From Kitasatospora aureofaciens (GTDB lineage: Bacteria > Actinomycetota > Actinomycetes > Streptomycetales > Streptomycetaceae), in assembly GCA_000720845.1 (NCBI GenBank), contig JODU01000005.1:62001-126000 (forward strand): a DNA stretch of 64,000 nucleotides. The letters are read 5' to 3'. Shown piece after piece: positions 9,391 through 17,572 of this stretch. Position 1 is the stretch's first letter; every line of letters starts with the position of its first letter. The notes beneath the pieces were generated by a model, which saw nothing but the letters and a program-made list of their open reading frames with translations, was not told the DNA's origin and made no database searches. The position numbers and the translations under genes are program-made.

Positions 9391-10332
9391 TCAGGCTGGG
9401 CCGGCGGCCTGGAGTGTCGGGACTCCGTGGGCCGAGGCGGCCGGCCAGTGGGCGCGCAGGGTGCGGACCGTTTCGGCGATGGCCGGGCGGCGGGCCGCGC
9501 CCGTGCGCCACAGGGCGTACAGGCGCCGTACCGGCATCGGGTCGAGCGGGACCTCCACCACCCCGGGCGGCAGCGGCCCCCGTCCCAGCCGGGGGATGAG
9601 GGCGACGCCGAGACCGGCCGCGACCAGCGCGACCAGCGTCGGGTTCTCGTCCGCCTGGTGGACGACGTCCGGCTCGTGCCCGGCGCCCCGCAGGGTGCGC
9701 ATCAGCCAGTCGTGGCAGACCCGCCCGGGCGGCTGGCAGATCCACCGCTCCCCGCCCAGCTCCGACCGCCGTACGGCGCTCCTGCCCGCGAGGCGGTGCC
9801 CCTCGGGCACCAGCAGGTCGCACAGGTCCTCGCCGATCGCCGCCTGCTCCACCCCGGCCGGGGCCGGCAGCGGGGCGATGTCCCAGTCGTGCGCCACCAC
9901 CAGATCGACGGCCCCCTTGGCCACCAGGTCCACGGACAGGTGCGGGTCGACCTCGGTGAGCCGCGCGTCGAGGGCCGGGTGGCGTACCGCCAGGTCGGCC
10001 AGCACCGACGGCAGCAGCCCGCGCGCCGCGGACGCGAACGCGGCGACGGTCAGCCGCCCCGAGGGCAGCCCGCGCCGCTCCTCCAGCCGGGTCTCCGCCC
10101 GCTCCACCAGGGCCAGCAACTCACCCGCCACGCCGACCAGGTGCCAGGCCTCGTCGGTGAGCCGCACCCCACGCCCCTCCCGCTCCAGGAGCACCGTCCT
10201 GGTCTCCCGCTCCAGCTTGGCGATCTGCTGGGACACGGCGGACGGGGTGAAACCGAGCGCGGCGGCGGCCGCCCCGACGGTCCCGTGCACGGACACGGCA
10301 TGCAGGGCGCGCAGACGCTGGAGGTCGAGCAC
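9391..10332 (-). CDS. LysR-family transcriptional regulator
   Basis: A 313-residue LysR protein: winged HTH in residues 1-60 (LDLQRLRALHAVSVHGTVG, TPSAVSQQIAKLE) and an effector-binding domain from about 90 to 300 with LTVAAFASAARGLLPSVL and VAAGLGVALIPRLG. It is divergent from the EamA transporter; the starts are 109 bp apart, the classic arrangement in which the regulator controls its neighbour and itself. The shared intergenic region contains AT-richer sequence (around 10365-10400) suited to overlapping promoters. The effector is unknown. Confidence 0.9.
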   Translation of the reverse strand: MLDLQRLRALHAVSVHGTVGAAAAALGFTPSAVSQQIAKLERETRTVLLEREGRGVRLTDEAWHLVGVAGELLALVERAETRLEERRGLPSGRLTVAAFASAARGLLPSVLADLAVRHPALDARLTEVDPHLSVDLVAKGAVDLVVAHDWDIAPLPAPAGVEQAAIGEDLCDLLVPEGHRLAGRSAVRRSELGGERWICQPPGRVCHDWLMRTLRGAGHEPDVVHQADENPTLVALVAAGLGVALIPRLGRGPLPPGVVEVPLDPMPVRRLYALWRTGAARRPAIAETVRTLRAHWPAASAHGVPTLQAAGPA

Positions 10333-10441
10333 GGCGGCTCCCGGGAACGAGACGGCGAGTGGAAACAGTTAGCAACGCTTCATCCAACCATGCAGCAATC
10401 ATCGCTGGTGCTACACGGTCCTTTCGGCCGATCCTCGACGC

Positions 10442-11377
10442 ATGCGACCTTCCCACCTCCTCCTCGCCGTGCTCGTCGCCGCCGTCTGGGGCGTGAACTT
10501 CACGGTCATCGAGATCGGCCTCGACCACTTCCCGCCGCTCCTCTTCTCCGCCCTGCGCTTCCTGGCGGCCGCGCTCCCGGCCGTCTTCTTCGTGGGCCGC
10601 CCGAAGGTGGCGTGGAAGTGGATCGTGGCGGTGGGACTGGTACTGGGTGTGGCCAAGTTCGGCCTGGTCTTCGTGGGCATGGACGCGGGCATGCCGGCCG
10701 GCCTGTCGTCCCTCGTCCTGCAGATCCAGGCGGTGTTCACCGCGGTGATCGCCGCCGCGGTCCTCGCCGAACGCCCCTCCCGCGTCCAGGCCCTCGGCAT
10801 GCTGGTCGCGCTGGCCGGTATCGGCGTGGCGGCGCTGGACGAGGGCACCTCGGGACCGCTGGGCGCGTTCCTGATGGTCGTCGGCGCGGCGGCGGCCTGG
10901 GGCGTGTCCAACGTCCTCACCCGCAAGGCGTCCCCGCCCGACGCGCTGAACTTCATGGTGTGGGTCTCCACCGTCCCCGTGCTCCCCCTGCTGGCCCTCT
11001 CCCTGCTCACCGAGGGCCCCGCCGAGGACCTCGCGGCCCTGCGCGCCCTGGACTGGCAGGGGACGGGCACGATCCTCTTCGTCGCCTGGGTCTCTACCGT
11101 CTTCGGCTTCGGCGCCTGGGGCTGGCTGCTGCGCCGTCACCCCGCCTCGACGGTCGCGCCGTTCTCCCTCCTGGTCCCGGTCTTCGGCATGTCGTCGGCG
11201 GCCCTCTTCCTGGGCGAGTCGGTGACGCCCCTGCGCTGGTGCGCGGCGGCCCTGCTGGTGGGCGGGGTGGCGCTGACGACGCTCACCGCCCGCAGGCGGA
11301 TGCCGGGGATCACCGTGCGCACGTCCCCGGAATTCACTGGACGGCCCCCCGCCCCGGCTGAAGAATCCCTCCGGTGA
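10442..11377 (+). CDS. EamA/DMT-superfamily transporter
   Basis: A 311-residue inner-membrane protein with about ten hydrophobic helices arranged as two EamA repeats (residues about 5-135 and 145-280). The motifs AVWGVNFTVIEIGL at the N-terminus and AAWGVSNVLTRKAS at the start of the second repeat are the duplicated EamA opening. Proteins of this type (EamA, YdcZ-like) usually export amino acids or their derivatives. It is divergently transcribed from a LysR regulator. It overlaps the following GNAT gene by 4 bases (GTGA), so transport and acetylation of the same compound is possible but unproven. Confidence 0.88.
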   Translation: MRPSHLLLAVLVAAVWGVNFTVIEIGLDHFPPLLFSALRFLAAALPAVFFVGRPKVAWKWIVAVGLVLGVAKFGLVFVGMDAGMPAGLSSLVLQIQAVFTAVIAAAVLAERPSRVQALGMLVALAGIGVAALDEGTSGPLGAFLMVVGAAAAWGVSNVLTRKASPPDALNFMVWVSTVPVLPLLALSLLTEGPAEDLAALRALDWQGTGTILFVAWVSTVFGFGAWGWLLRRHPASTVAPFSLLVPVFGMSSAALFLGESVTPLRWCAAALLVGGVALTTLTARRRMPGITVRTSPEFTGRPPAPAEESLR

Positions 11378-12021
11378 CGTTCACACTGAAGTCCCCGGTC
11401 CTCGAAGGCACGCTGGTACGACTGGAGCCGCTGGGCCACCGGCACGCGGCCGACCTGGCGAGGGCGGCGGAGGAGGACCGCGGCACCTACGCGTTCACCT
11501 GGGTCCCGGGAGCCGACGAGGTCGGCGCCTACATCGACGCCCAGCTGGCCAGGGCGGCCACCGGACGGCTGGCACCCTACGCCCAGGTGTCCCTCGCCAC
11601 CGGCCGGGCCCTGGGCACCACCGCCTACTGGGAACCCCGCTGCTGGCTCACGGAGGACGCGCTCGACGCCGTCGAGGTCGGCTTCACCTGGCTGGCCCGG
11701 TCCGCGCAGGGCACGGGTGTGAACGCCGAGGCCAAGCTGCTCCTGTTCCGCCACGCCTTCGAGGTCTGGGACGTGTCCCGCGTCGACCTCAAGACCGACG
11801 CCCGCAACCAGCGCTCCCGCGCCGCGATCGAGCGGACCGGCGCCCGCTTCGAGGGCGTGCTGCGCAACTGGTCCCGCTCCTGGACGCCGGGCGAGGAGGG
11901 CCGGCTGCGCGACTCCGCGATCTACTCGATCACGTCGGACGAGTGGCCGCGGTGCCGGGAGCGGCTGGAGGAGAGAGTGCGCTCCGCCGCGGCGCCGCCC
12001 GCGCTCACGCCGCGTCCGTGA
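11374..12021 (+). CDS. GNAT N-acetyltransferase, RimJ/RimL type
   Basis: A 215-residue GNAT fold protein: LEGTLVRLEPLGHRHAADL at the N-terminus is the RimJ/RimL opening, VEVGFTWLARSAQGTGVN is the acetyl-CoA pyrophosphate-loop region, and TDARNQRSRAAIERTGARFEG the conserved helix-turn before the last strand. It transfers acetyl from acetyl-CoA to an amine; the substrate cannot be read from sequence. It is translationally coupled to the EamA transporter (GTGA overlap). Its 3' end overlaps the convergent isomerase gene by 17 bp. Confidence 0.88.
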   Translation: MTFTLKSPVLEGTLVRLEPLGHRHAADLARAAEEDRGTYAFTWVPGADEVGAYIDAQLARAATGRLAPYAQVSLATGRALGTTAYWEPRCWLTEDALDAVEVGFTWLARSAQGTGVNAEAKLLLFRHAFEVWDVSRVDLKTDARNQRSRAAIERTGARFEGVLRNWSRSWTPGEEGRLRDSAIYSITSDEWPRCRERLEERVRSAAAPPALTPRP

Positions 12022-12805
12022 GCAGCCGGGCGAGGTGCTCGCGCCCCTGCTCCAGCAGCTCGGGCAGCGGGGCCGCCGACTCGTACCACCGCTTCTCGTA
12101 CTCCCAGCACAGCCAGCCGTCCCAGCCGTGCCGGGACAGCACGTCCACCACCTCGGTGAGCGGCAGCACCCCGGTCCCCAGCGGCAGCGGGGTGGTGTCC
12201 TCGGCGGAGGCGATGTCCTTGACCTGGACGTAGCCCAGGTGCGGGGAGAGCGCCGCGTAGGTGTCGGAGGGCTGCTCGCCGCCCAGCCAGGTGTGCATCA
12301 CGTCCCACAGGGCGCCGACCTGCCGGTGCCCGACCAGCCCGAGGACGCGCATCGCGTCGGCGCCCGTGCGGTGCGAGTCGTGGGTCTCCAGGAGGATGCG
12401 CACGCCCAGCTCGCCGGCGTACTCGGCGGCCGTGCCCAGCCGCCGCGCGGCCACCGCGTCGGCCTCCTCCGCGCTCTGCTCGGTGCCGCCGCCGGGGAAC
12501 ACCCGGACGTACGGGGCGCCCAGATCCCGGGCGAGGTCGAGCAGGCCCCGCATCTCGGCGATCACGGCGTCGTCGTCACCGGGCGCGGCGACCCGCGCGT
12601 ACCCCGCGAGCCCCAGCGGCTCGACACCGGCCGCCTTGAACTCGGCGGCCACCGCGGCCCGTTCGTCCGGGCCCAGGCCCGGATGGACCGGTTCCTCCGG
12701 ATGGGCGCGCAACTCGACGCCGTGGTAACTGTGCGCGGCAGCGAGCCCCAGCACGTCGTTCAGGGGCAGTCCGGGAACACCGAGGGTGGAGAACGCCAGC
12801 TTCAT
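12005..12805 (-). CDS. sugar phosphate isomerase/epimerase (AP-endonuclease-2 TIM barrel)
   Basis: A 266-residue TIM-barrel protein of the xylose-isomerase-like family. Metal-ligand positions are visible: Glu in ILLETHDSH, Asp-His in GALWDVMHTW, a Lys-Asp pair in VQVKDI and the terminal Glu in WLCWEYEKRW. ATG at 12805 is preferred; an in-frame GTG two codons earlier is also possible, and no strong ribosome site separates them. It lies downstream of the LacI gene in the same orientation, separated by a Streptomyces repeat element, and belongs by context to the same sugar-catabolic locus as the divergent operon at 14.2-17.4 kb, which holds a second enzyme of this fold. Confidence 0.85.
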   Translation of the reverse strand: MKLAFSTLGVPGLPLNDVLGLAAAHSYHGVELRAHPEEPVHPGLGPDERAAVAAEFKAAGVEPLGLAGYARVAAPGDDDAVIAEMRGLLDLARDLGAPYVRVFPGGGTEQSAEEADAVAARRLGTAAEYAGELGVRILLETHDSHRTGADAMRVLGLVGHRQVGALWDVMHTWLGGEQPSDTYAALSPHLGYVQVKDIASAEDTTPLPLGTGVLPLTEVVDVLSRHGWDGWLCWEYEKRWYESAAPLPELLEQGREHLARLLTDAA

Positions 12806-12861
12806 GCCCACGGAGCGTACCCGCGATCACGCGTTTTACCTGTCGACGCGGGCAGCGCCTC

Positions 12862-12928
12862 TTAGCCGTCCGGCGTTTGAGGACGAGGCCGTCCAGGCCG
12901 AAGCGGGGTCTGGGGGCGCAGCCCCCAG
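12862..12928. repeat. Streptomyces-type dispersed intergenic repeat with GGGGGC-loop-GCCCCC hairpin
   Basis: The stretch reads TTAGCCGTCCGGCGTTTGAG, then a GACGAG segment, then a segment ending in the hairpin CTGGGGGC-GCA-GCCCCCAG (12910-12928). I recognise this as a sequence scattered through many Streptomyces intergenic regions. It lies between the LacI stop and the isomerase start and could act as a terminator or attenuator between them. Confidence 0.6.
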
Positions 12929-12974
12929 GGCGGCCCACACCGACGCGGGCCCACCGTGTCACCAACGGTCCGTC

Positions 12975-14021
12975 TCAAGACCGCGGCCGTCCGGAGGACC
13001 CCCGCACCGTCAACTCCCCCCGCACCGTGGCGATCCCGCCCACCGGCGCCTCCTCGCGCCCCATCGCGACCCGCCCCGCCCGCGCCCCCGCCTCCGCCAG
13101 CGGCAGCCGCACCGTCGTCAGCGCGGGCACCGCGTCGATGCTGAACGGCAGGTCGTCGAAGCCGGCCACGGACACGTCGTCCGGGATCCGCAGCCCCGAG
13201 TCGCGCAGCGCCGCGCACGCGCCCAGCGCGACGGTGTCGTTCGCGGCGACGACCGCGGTCAGCGTCGGGTCCCTGCGCAGCAGCTCCAGCGTCGCCTCGT
13301 ACCCGGCCTGCCGGTCGTAGCGGCCGTGGACCGTCCAGCGGGGGTCCTCCTCGATGCCGTGCGCGGCGAGCGCGGTGCGGTGGCCCTCCAGCCGGTGCCG
13401 GGTCGTGGTCCGTTCCTCCGGCCCGGCGATGTAGCCGAGCCGCCGGTGCCCGAGCCCGATCAGGTGCTCGGTCAGCTCCCGGCCGCCCCCGCGGTTGTCG
13501 AAGGTGAGCGCGATCGCCCCGGTGCCGGGCGCCGGCGGCCGCCCGCACAGCACCACCCGCGTACCGGCCTCCGTGAGCCTGCGCAGCTTCGCCGCCACGG
13601 CCGTCTGGTGGGCCTCGTCCTCCATCGCGCCGCCGGTCAGCACGACCGCGGCCGCGCGCTGGCGCTGAAGCAGCGTGAGGTAGGTCAGCTCGCGCTCCGG
13701 GGTGCCGCCGGTGTTGCAGACCACGGCGAGTCTCTCGCCGCCCGCTCTGCCGCCCGGCCCGCCGATCTCGGACTGGACGGCGCCGGCCATGATGCCGAAG
13801 AAGGGGTCGGCGATGTCGTTGACGAGGATGCCCACCAGGTCGGACGTGGCCGCCGCCAGCGCGCTCGCGGGGCCGTTGAGCACGTAGTCCAGCTCGTCGA
13901 CGGCCTTGAGCACCCGCTCCCGGGTGGAGGCGGCCACCGGGTAGTTGCCGTTCAGTACGCGCGACACCGTCGCGGGGGAGACCTGGGCGCGGGCCGCCAC
14001 GTCCGCCAGTGTCACCGTCAT
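12975..14021 (-). CDS. LacI-family transcriptional repressor of the neighbouring sugar operon
   Basis: A 348-residue LacI protein: HTH MTVTLADVAARAQVSPATVS followed by RVLNG, a hinge around residues 45-60, and a periplasmic-binding-like effector domain (LVGILVNDIADPFFG, VVAANDTVALG, DVSVAGFDDLPFS). It is divergent from the dehydrogenase operon; the starts are 205 bp apart and a perfect AAGCGCTT-centred palindrome sits just after the promoter of that operon, a usual LacI-family operator core. The expected role is repression of the operon until a sugar or sugar acid is bound. The hinge contains an extra Ala-rich stretch (PASALAAATSD) rather than the common ARSLR. Confidence 0.92.
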   Translation of the reverse strand: MTVTLADVAARAQVSPATVSRVLNGNYPVAASTRERVLKAVDELDYVLNGPASALAAATSDLVGILVNDIADPFFGIMAGAVQSEIGGPGGRAGGERLAVVCNTGGTPERELTYLTLLQRQRAAAVVLTGGAMEDEAHQTAVAAKLRRLTEAGTRVVLCGRPPAPGTGAIALTFDNRGGGRELTEHLIGLGHRRLGYIAGPEERTTTRHRLEGHRTALAAHGIEEDPRWTVHGRYDRQAGYEATLELLRRDPTLTAVVAANDTVALGACAALRDSGLRIPDDVSVAGFDDLPFSIDAVPALTTVRLPLAEAGARAGRVAMGREEAPVGGIATVRGELTVRGSSGRPRS

Positions 14022-14126
14022 GTCCTCGTCCTCCGCCTCGCGCGTGTCCGAACGCCGTCCCGGGTGACCTTACGGCCACCGCCCGCCGTCGTTCGTCCCC
14101 TCGAACAACTCGCCCCGATCGCGGTC

Positions 14127-14156
14127 TTGTCCAGACCACCGTTCACAGGCTAGCTT
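14127..14156 (+). promoter_or_regulatory. candidate sigma-HrdB promoter of the dehydrogenase operon
   Basis: TTGTCC (14127-14132), 18-base spacer, TAGCTT (14151-14156). The predicted transcript start, near 14163, lies just before the palindromic operator, so repressor binding would block initiation or early elongation. Confidence 0.5.
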
Positions 14157-14167
14157 CGTTCTACATA

Positions 14168-14179
14168 GAAAGCGCTTGC
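14168..14179. promoter_or_regulatory. LacI-type operator
   Basis: GAAAGCGCTTGC contains the perfect palindrome AAGCGCTT, with the central CpG typical of LacI-family sites. It is placed between the candidate -10 element and the start codon of the dehydrogenase gene and near the divergent LacI gene. A second near-identical site lies inside the next gene at 15462. Confidence 0.6.
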
Positions 14180-14226
14180 TGTGTGGCTCGGGCGACGTGC
14201 CGTACGGCTCGTACGAAGGGAATGAC

Positions 14227-15378
14227 GTGACACGCAAGACGGTGCGTATCGCCATGAACGGTGTGACCGGGCGCATGGGCTACCGCCAGCACCTCGTCCG
14301 CTCCATCCTGGCCCTGCGCGAACAGGGCGGCCTCGACCTCGGCGACGGCACCGTGCTGTGGCCGGAGCCGGTCCTGGTCGGCCGCCGTGAGCACGCGCTG
14401 AAGGCGCTGGCGGAGCGGCACGGACTCGCGGACGTCTCCACGGACCTCGACGCGGTCCTCGCCGACGACACCATCGACATCTACTTCGACGCCCAGGTGA
14501 CCTCGGCCCGCGAGGAGGCGATCAGGAAGGCGATCGCCGCGGGCAAGCACGTCTACACCGAGAAGCCGACAGCCACCGGCCTCGACGGCGCCCTGGAACT
14601 GGCCCGCCTGGCGAACGCGGCCGGCATCAAGCACGGCGTCGTCCAGGACAAGCTCTTCCTCCCCGGCCTGCTCAAGCTGAAGCGCCTCATCGACGGCGGC
14701 TTCTTCGGCCGGATCCTGTCCGTGCGCGGCGAGTTCGGCTACTGGGTCTTCGAGGGCGACTGGCAGGAGGCCCAGCGCCCGTCCTGGAACTACCGCAGCG
14801 AGGACGGCGGCGGCATCGTCGTCGACATGTTCCCGCACTGGGAGTACGTCCTGCACGAGCTGTTCGGCCGGGTGAAGTCCGTCCAGGCCCTCACCGCCAC
14901 CCACATCCCCGAGCGCTGGGACGAGAAGGGCAAGCCCTACGACGCCACCGCCGACGACGCGGCCTACGGCGTCTTCGAACTCGACGGCGGCGCGATCGCC
15001 CAGATCAACTCCTCCTGGGCGGTCCGCGTCAACCGCGACGAACTGGTCGAGTTCCAGGTCGACGGCACCGAGGGCTCCGCCGTCGCGGGGCTGCGCAACT
15101 GCCGCGTCCAGCACCGCTCGGCCACCCCGAAGCCGGTCTGGAACCCGGACATCCCCGCCACCGAGGTCTTCCGCGACCAGTGGCAGGAGGTCCCGGACAA
15201 CGGCGAGTTCGACAACGGCTTCAAGGCCCAGTGGGAGCTGTTCCTCAAGCACGTCTACGCCGACGCCCCCTACCACTGGGACCTGCTGGCCGGCGCCCGC
15301 GGCGTCCAGCTCGCCGAGCTGGGCCTGAAGTCCTCGGCCGAGGGCCGCCGCCTCGACGTACCGGAGATCGCGCTGTGA
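14227..15378 (+). CDS. Gfo/Idh/MocA-family NAD(P)-dependent oxidoreductase
   Basis: A 383-residue dehydrogenase. The N-terminal Rossmann part begins TVRIAMNGVTGRMG, a variant of the usual glycine loop, and carries the family hallmark Glu112-Lys113-Pro114 (HVYTEKPTA), whose Lys is catalytic. The C-terminal alpha/beta domain holds DMFPHWEYVLHELFG and AQINSSWAVRVNRDE. It is expected to oxidise a hydroxyl of a cyclic sugar, inositol or sugar acid. GTG at 14227 follows GAAGGGA by 5 bases; the upstream in-frame start at 14176 would fall within the operator-proximal leader and has no ribosome site. First gene of a three-gene operon, overlapping the DUF993 gene by 4 bases. Confidence 0.9.
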   Translation: MTRKTVRIAMNGVTGRMGYRQHLVRSILALREQGGLDLGDGTVLWPEPVLVGRREHALKALAERHGLADVSTDLDAVLADDTIDIYFDAQVTSAREEAIRKAIAAGKHVYTEKPTATGLDGALELARLANAAGIKHGVVQDKLFLPGLLKLKRLIDGGFFGRILSVRGEFGYWVFEGDWQEAQRPSWNYRSEDGGGIVVDMFPHWEYVLHELFGRVKSVQALTATHIPERWDEKGKPYDATADDAAYGVFELDGGAIAQINSSWAVRVNRDELVEFQVDGTEGSAVAGLRNCRVQHRSATPKPVWNPDIPATEVFRDQWQEVPDNGEFDNGFKAQWELFLKHVYADAPYHWDLLAGARGVQLAELGLKSSAEGRRLDVPEIAL

Positions 15379-16544
15379 CCCTCCACCTCCCCGACGCGCA
15401 CGGCACCCTGCGCGCCTACGAACCGCGCACCGAACCCCCGCCCGTCCCCCGGCCGGGCGCGGGAAGCGCTTTCACCTCCCGTACGGTCTTCTCGGCCGCG
15501 CACGTCGTCGCCGACCCGTACGCGGACACCACCCCCGACGGGCCGGCCGCCGTCGACTGGGACGCCACCCTCGCCTTCCGCCGCCACCTGTGGTCCCACG
15601 GGCTCGGCGTCGCCGAGGCGATGGACACCGCCCAGCGCGGCATGGGCCTGGACTGGGCCGGAGCCGCCGAGCTGATCCGCCGCTCCGCCGCCGAGGCGAA
15701 GTCGACCGGCGGCCGCATCGCCTGCGGCGTCGGCACGGACCAGCTGACCGCGACCGCCGGCACCACCCTCGCGGAGGTCCGCGCGGCCTACGAGGAACAG
15801 CTCGCCGTCGTGGAGGAGTCGGGCGCCCAGGCCATCCTCATGGCCTCCCGCGCCCTCGCCGCCACCGCCGAGGGCCCGGACGACTACCTGGAGGTCTACG
15901 GCCACCTCCTCCGCCAGGCCGCCGAACCGGTGATCCTGCACTGGCTGGGCCCGATGTTCGACCCGGCCCTGGAGGGCTACTGGGGCACCTCCGACCTGGA
16001 CGCGGCGACCGACACCTTCCTGGAGGTCATCGCCGCCCACCCCGACAAGGTCGACGGCATCAAGGTCTCCCTCCTGGACGCCCAGCGCGAGATCGACCTG
16101 CGCCGCCGCCTCCCGCAGGGCGTGCGCTGCTACACCGGCGACGACTTCAACTACCCGGAGCTGATCGCGGGCGACGACCAGGGTTTCAGCCACGCCCTGC
16201 TCGGCATCTTCGACCCGCTGGGCCCGCTGGCCGCCGAGGCGGTCCGCGTCCTCGACACGGGGGACACGGACGGCTTCCGCGCCCTGCTCGACCCCACCGT
16301 GGCGCTCTCCCGGCACCTCTTCCAGGCGCCCACCCGCTACTACAAGACGGGCGTGGTCCTGCTGGCCTGGCTGTCCGGCCACCAAAGCCACTTCACGATG
16401 GTCGGCGGCCTCCAGTCGGCCCGTTCCCTGCCCCACCTCGCCCGCGCCTATCGACTGGCCGACGAACTGGGCCTGTTCCCGGACCCGAAGCTGGCCGAGG
16501 AGCGCATGCGGAACCTGCTGAGCCTGTACGGAGTGGACCAGTGA
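15375..16544 (+). CDS. DUF993 family protein (dihydrodipicolinate-synthase-like barrel)
   Basis: A 389-residue protein that I place in the DUF993 family, which is related to class I aldolases of the DapA type. It starts at GTG 15375 inside the stop of the dehydrogenase gene (GTGA). Aldolase-like features include GVGTDQLTA near the barrel N-terminus, ILHWLGPMF and a Lys in VDGIKVSLLD that could form the Schiff base, followed by RCYTGDDFNYPELI and YKTGVVLLAWLSGHQ. By context it may cleave or dehydrate the oxidised sugar made by the upstream dehydrogenase. An AAGCGCTT palindrome lies in its codons 30-33. The exact reaction is not known. Confidence 0.85.
   Translation: MTLHLPDAHGTLRAYEPRTEPPPVPRPGAGSAFTSRTVFSAAHVVADPYADTTPDGPAAVDWDATLAFRRHLWSHGLGVAEAMDTAQRGMGLDWAGAAELIRRSAAEAKSTGGRIACGVGTDQLTATAGTTLAEVRAAYEEQLAVVEESGAQAILMASRALAATAEGPDDYLEVYGHLLRQAAEPVILHWLGPMFDPALEGYWGTSDLDAATDTFLEVIAAHPDKVDGIKVSLLDAQREIDLRRRLPQGVRCYTGDDFNYPELIAGDDQGFSHALLGIFDPLGPLAAEAVRVLDTGDTDGFRALLDPTVALSRHLFQAPTRYYKTGVVLLAWLSGHQSHFTMVGGLQSARSLPHLARAYRLADELGLFPDPKLAEERMRNLLSLYGVDQ
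15462..15473. promoter_or_regulatory. second AAGCGCTT operator-like palindrome, intragenic
   Basis: GGAAGCGCTTTC lies inside the DUF993 coding region about 1.3 kb downstream of the promoter-proximal site. It shares the 8-bp palindromic core and, on the opposite strand, the GAAAGCGCTT half of the site at 14168. LacI-family repressors often use such auxiliary operators for looping or roadblock. Confidence 0.4.
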
Positions 16545-17407
16545 GCGACGACGACACCCGGCCCGGCCTGAGCCGCTTCAGCATCAACCAGATGACGGTC
16601 AAGCAGCTCTCCCTGCCCGAACTGACCGCCGCCTGCCGCGACCTGGGCGTCGGCAACGTCGGCCTGTGGCGCGAACCCGTGCAGGCCTACGGCGTCGAGG
16701 CGGCCGCCAAGCTGGTCCGCGACGCGGGCCTGACCGTCACCACCCTGTGCCGCGGCGGCTTCCTCACGGCCGTCGACCCCGGCGAACGCGCCAAGGCCCT
16801 CGCCGACAACCGCCGCGCCGTCGACGAGGCCGCCACCCTCGGCACCGACACCCTCGTCCTGGTCTCCGGCGGCCTCCCGGCCGGCGACAAGGACCTGCGC
16901 GCCGCCCGCGAACGCATCGCCGACGCGCTGGCGGAGCTGGGCCCGTACGCCGAGCGGCACGGTGTACGCCTCGCCATCGAGCCGCTCCACCCCATGTTCG
17001 CCTCGGACCGCTGCGTGGTCTCCACCCTCGCCCAGGCCCTGGACCTGGCCGAACGCTTCCCGGCCCAGCAGGTCGGCGTCACCGTCGACACGTACCACAT
17101 CTGGTGGGACGACCGGGCGCCCGAGCAGATCGCCCGGGCCGGCGCGGGCGGCCGCATCCACACCTTCCAGCTCGCCGACTGGACGACGCCGCTGCCCGAG
17201 GGCGTCCTCAACGGCCGCGGTCAGATCGGGGACGGCGCGATCGACATGCGGGAGTGGAAGGGATACGTCGAGGCGGCGGGGTACACCGGTGCCATCGAGG
17301 TCGAGCTGTTCAACGAGGGGCTGTGGGCGCGCGACGGACGGGAGGTGCTCGCCGAGACGGCGGCCCGGTTCGCCGCACACGCCGGGGACACGCCGCCCGG
17401 AAAATAA
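16541..17407 (+). CDS. sugar phosphate isomerase/epimerase (TIM barrel)
   Basis: A 288-residue xylose-isomerase-like TIM barrel, third gene of the operon, starting at GTG within the GTGA overlap with the DUF993 stop. Likely metal ligands are the Glu of LAIEPLHPMF, the Asp and His of VTVDTYHIWW, the His-Gln of HTFQLADW and the Glu of AIEVELFNE. It is similar in fold to the minus-strand isomerase at 12.0 kb but distinct in sequence, so the locus has two barrel enzymes, perhaps for successive isomer steps. It ends 112 bp before a strong bidirectional terminator. Confidence 0.88.
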   Translation: MSDDDTRPGLSRFSINQMTVKQLSLPELTAACRDLGVGNVGLWREPVQAYGVEAAAKLVRDAGLTVTTLCRGGFLTAVDPGERAKALADNRRAVDEAATLGTDTLVLVSGGLPAGDKDLRAARERIADALAELGPYAERHGVRLAIEPLHPMFASDRCVVSTLAQALDLAERFPAQQVGVTVDTYHIWWDDRAPEQIARAGAGGRIHTFQLADWTTPLPEGVLNGRGQIGDGAIDMREWKGYVEAAGYTGAIEVELFNEGLWARDGREVLAETAARFAAHAGDTPPGK

Positions 17408-17519
17408 TCCCGGCGACCCGTGCAACCCTTCCGCCCTCCGGTGGGTCGTACCTGGCATCGGAACTCCCGTGGGGGTACCCGGGGGGGAAATCCACGGAGT
17501 CCCGAAGGGGAGGGGAACC

Positions 17520-17560
17520 CGGGAGGGCCCGGTCGACGACCGGGCCCTCCCGAGCTTTTT
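17520..17560. terminator. strong bidirectional terminator
   Basis: A perfect 13-bp stem (CGGGAGGGCCCGG / CCGGGCCCTCCCG) with a 7-base loop is followed on the plus strand by AGCTTTTT. It separates the plus-strand sugar operon from the minus-strand ribose operon that ends at 17573. Confidence 0.85.
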
Positions 17561-17572
17561 CCACGCAGGCCC

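Noticed and set aside
7118..10372. 1084-codon plus frame over the GH3 and LysR genes
   Set aside because: Antisense to both; low-complexity Arg/Gly content and no ribosome site or domain.
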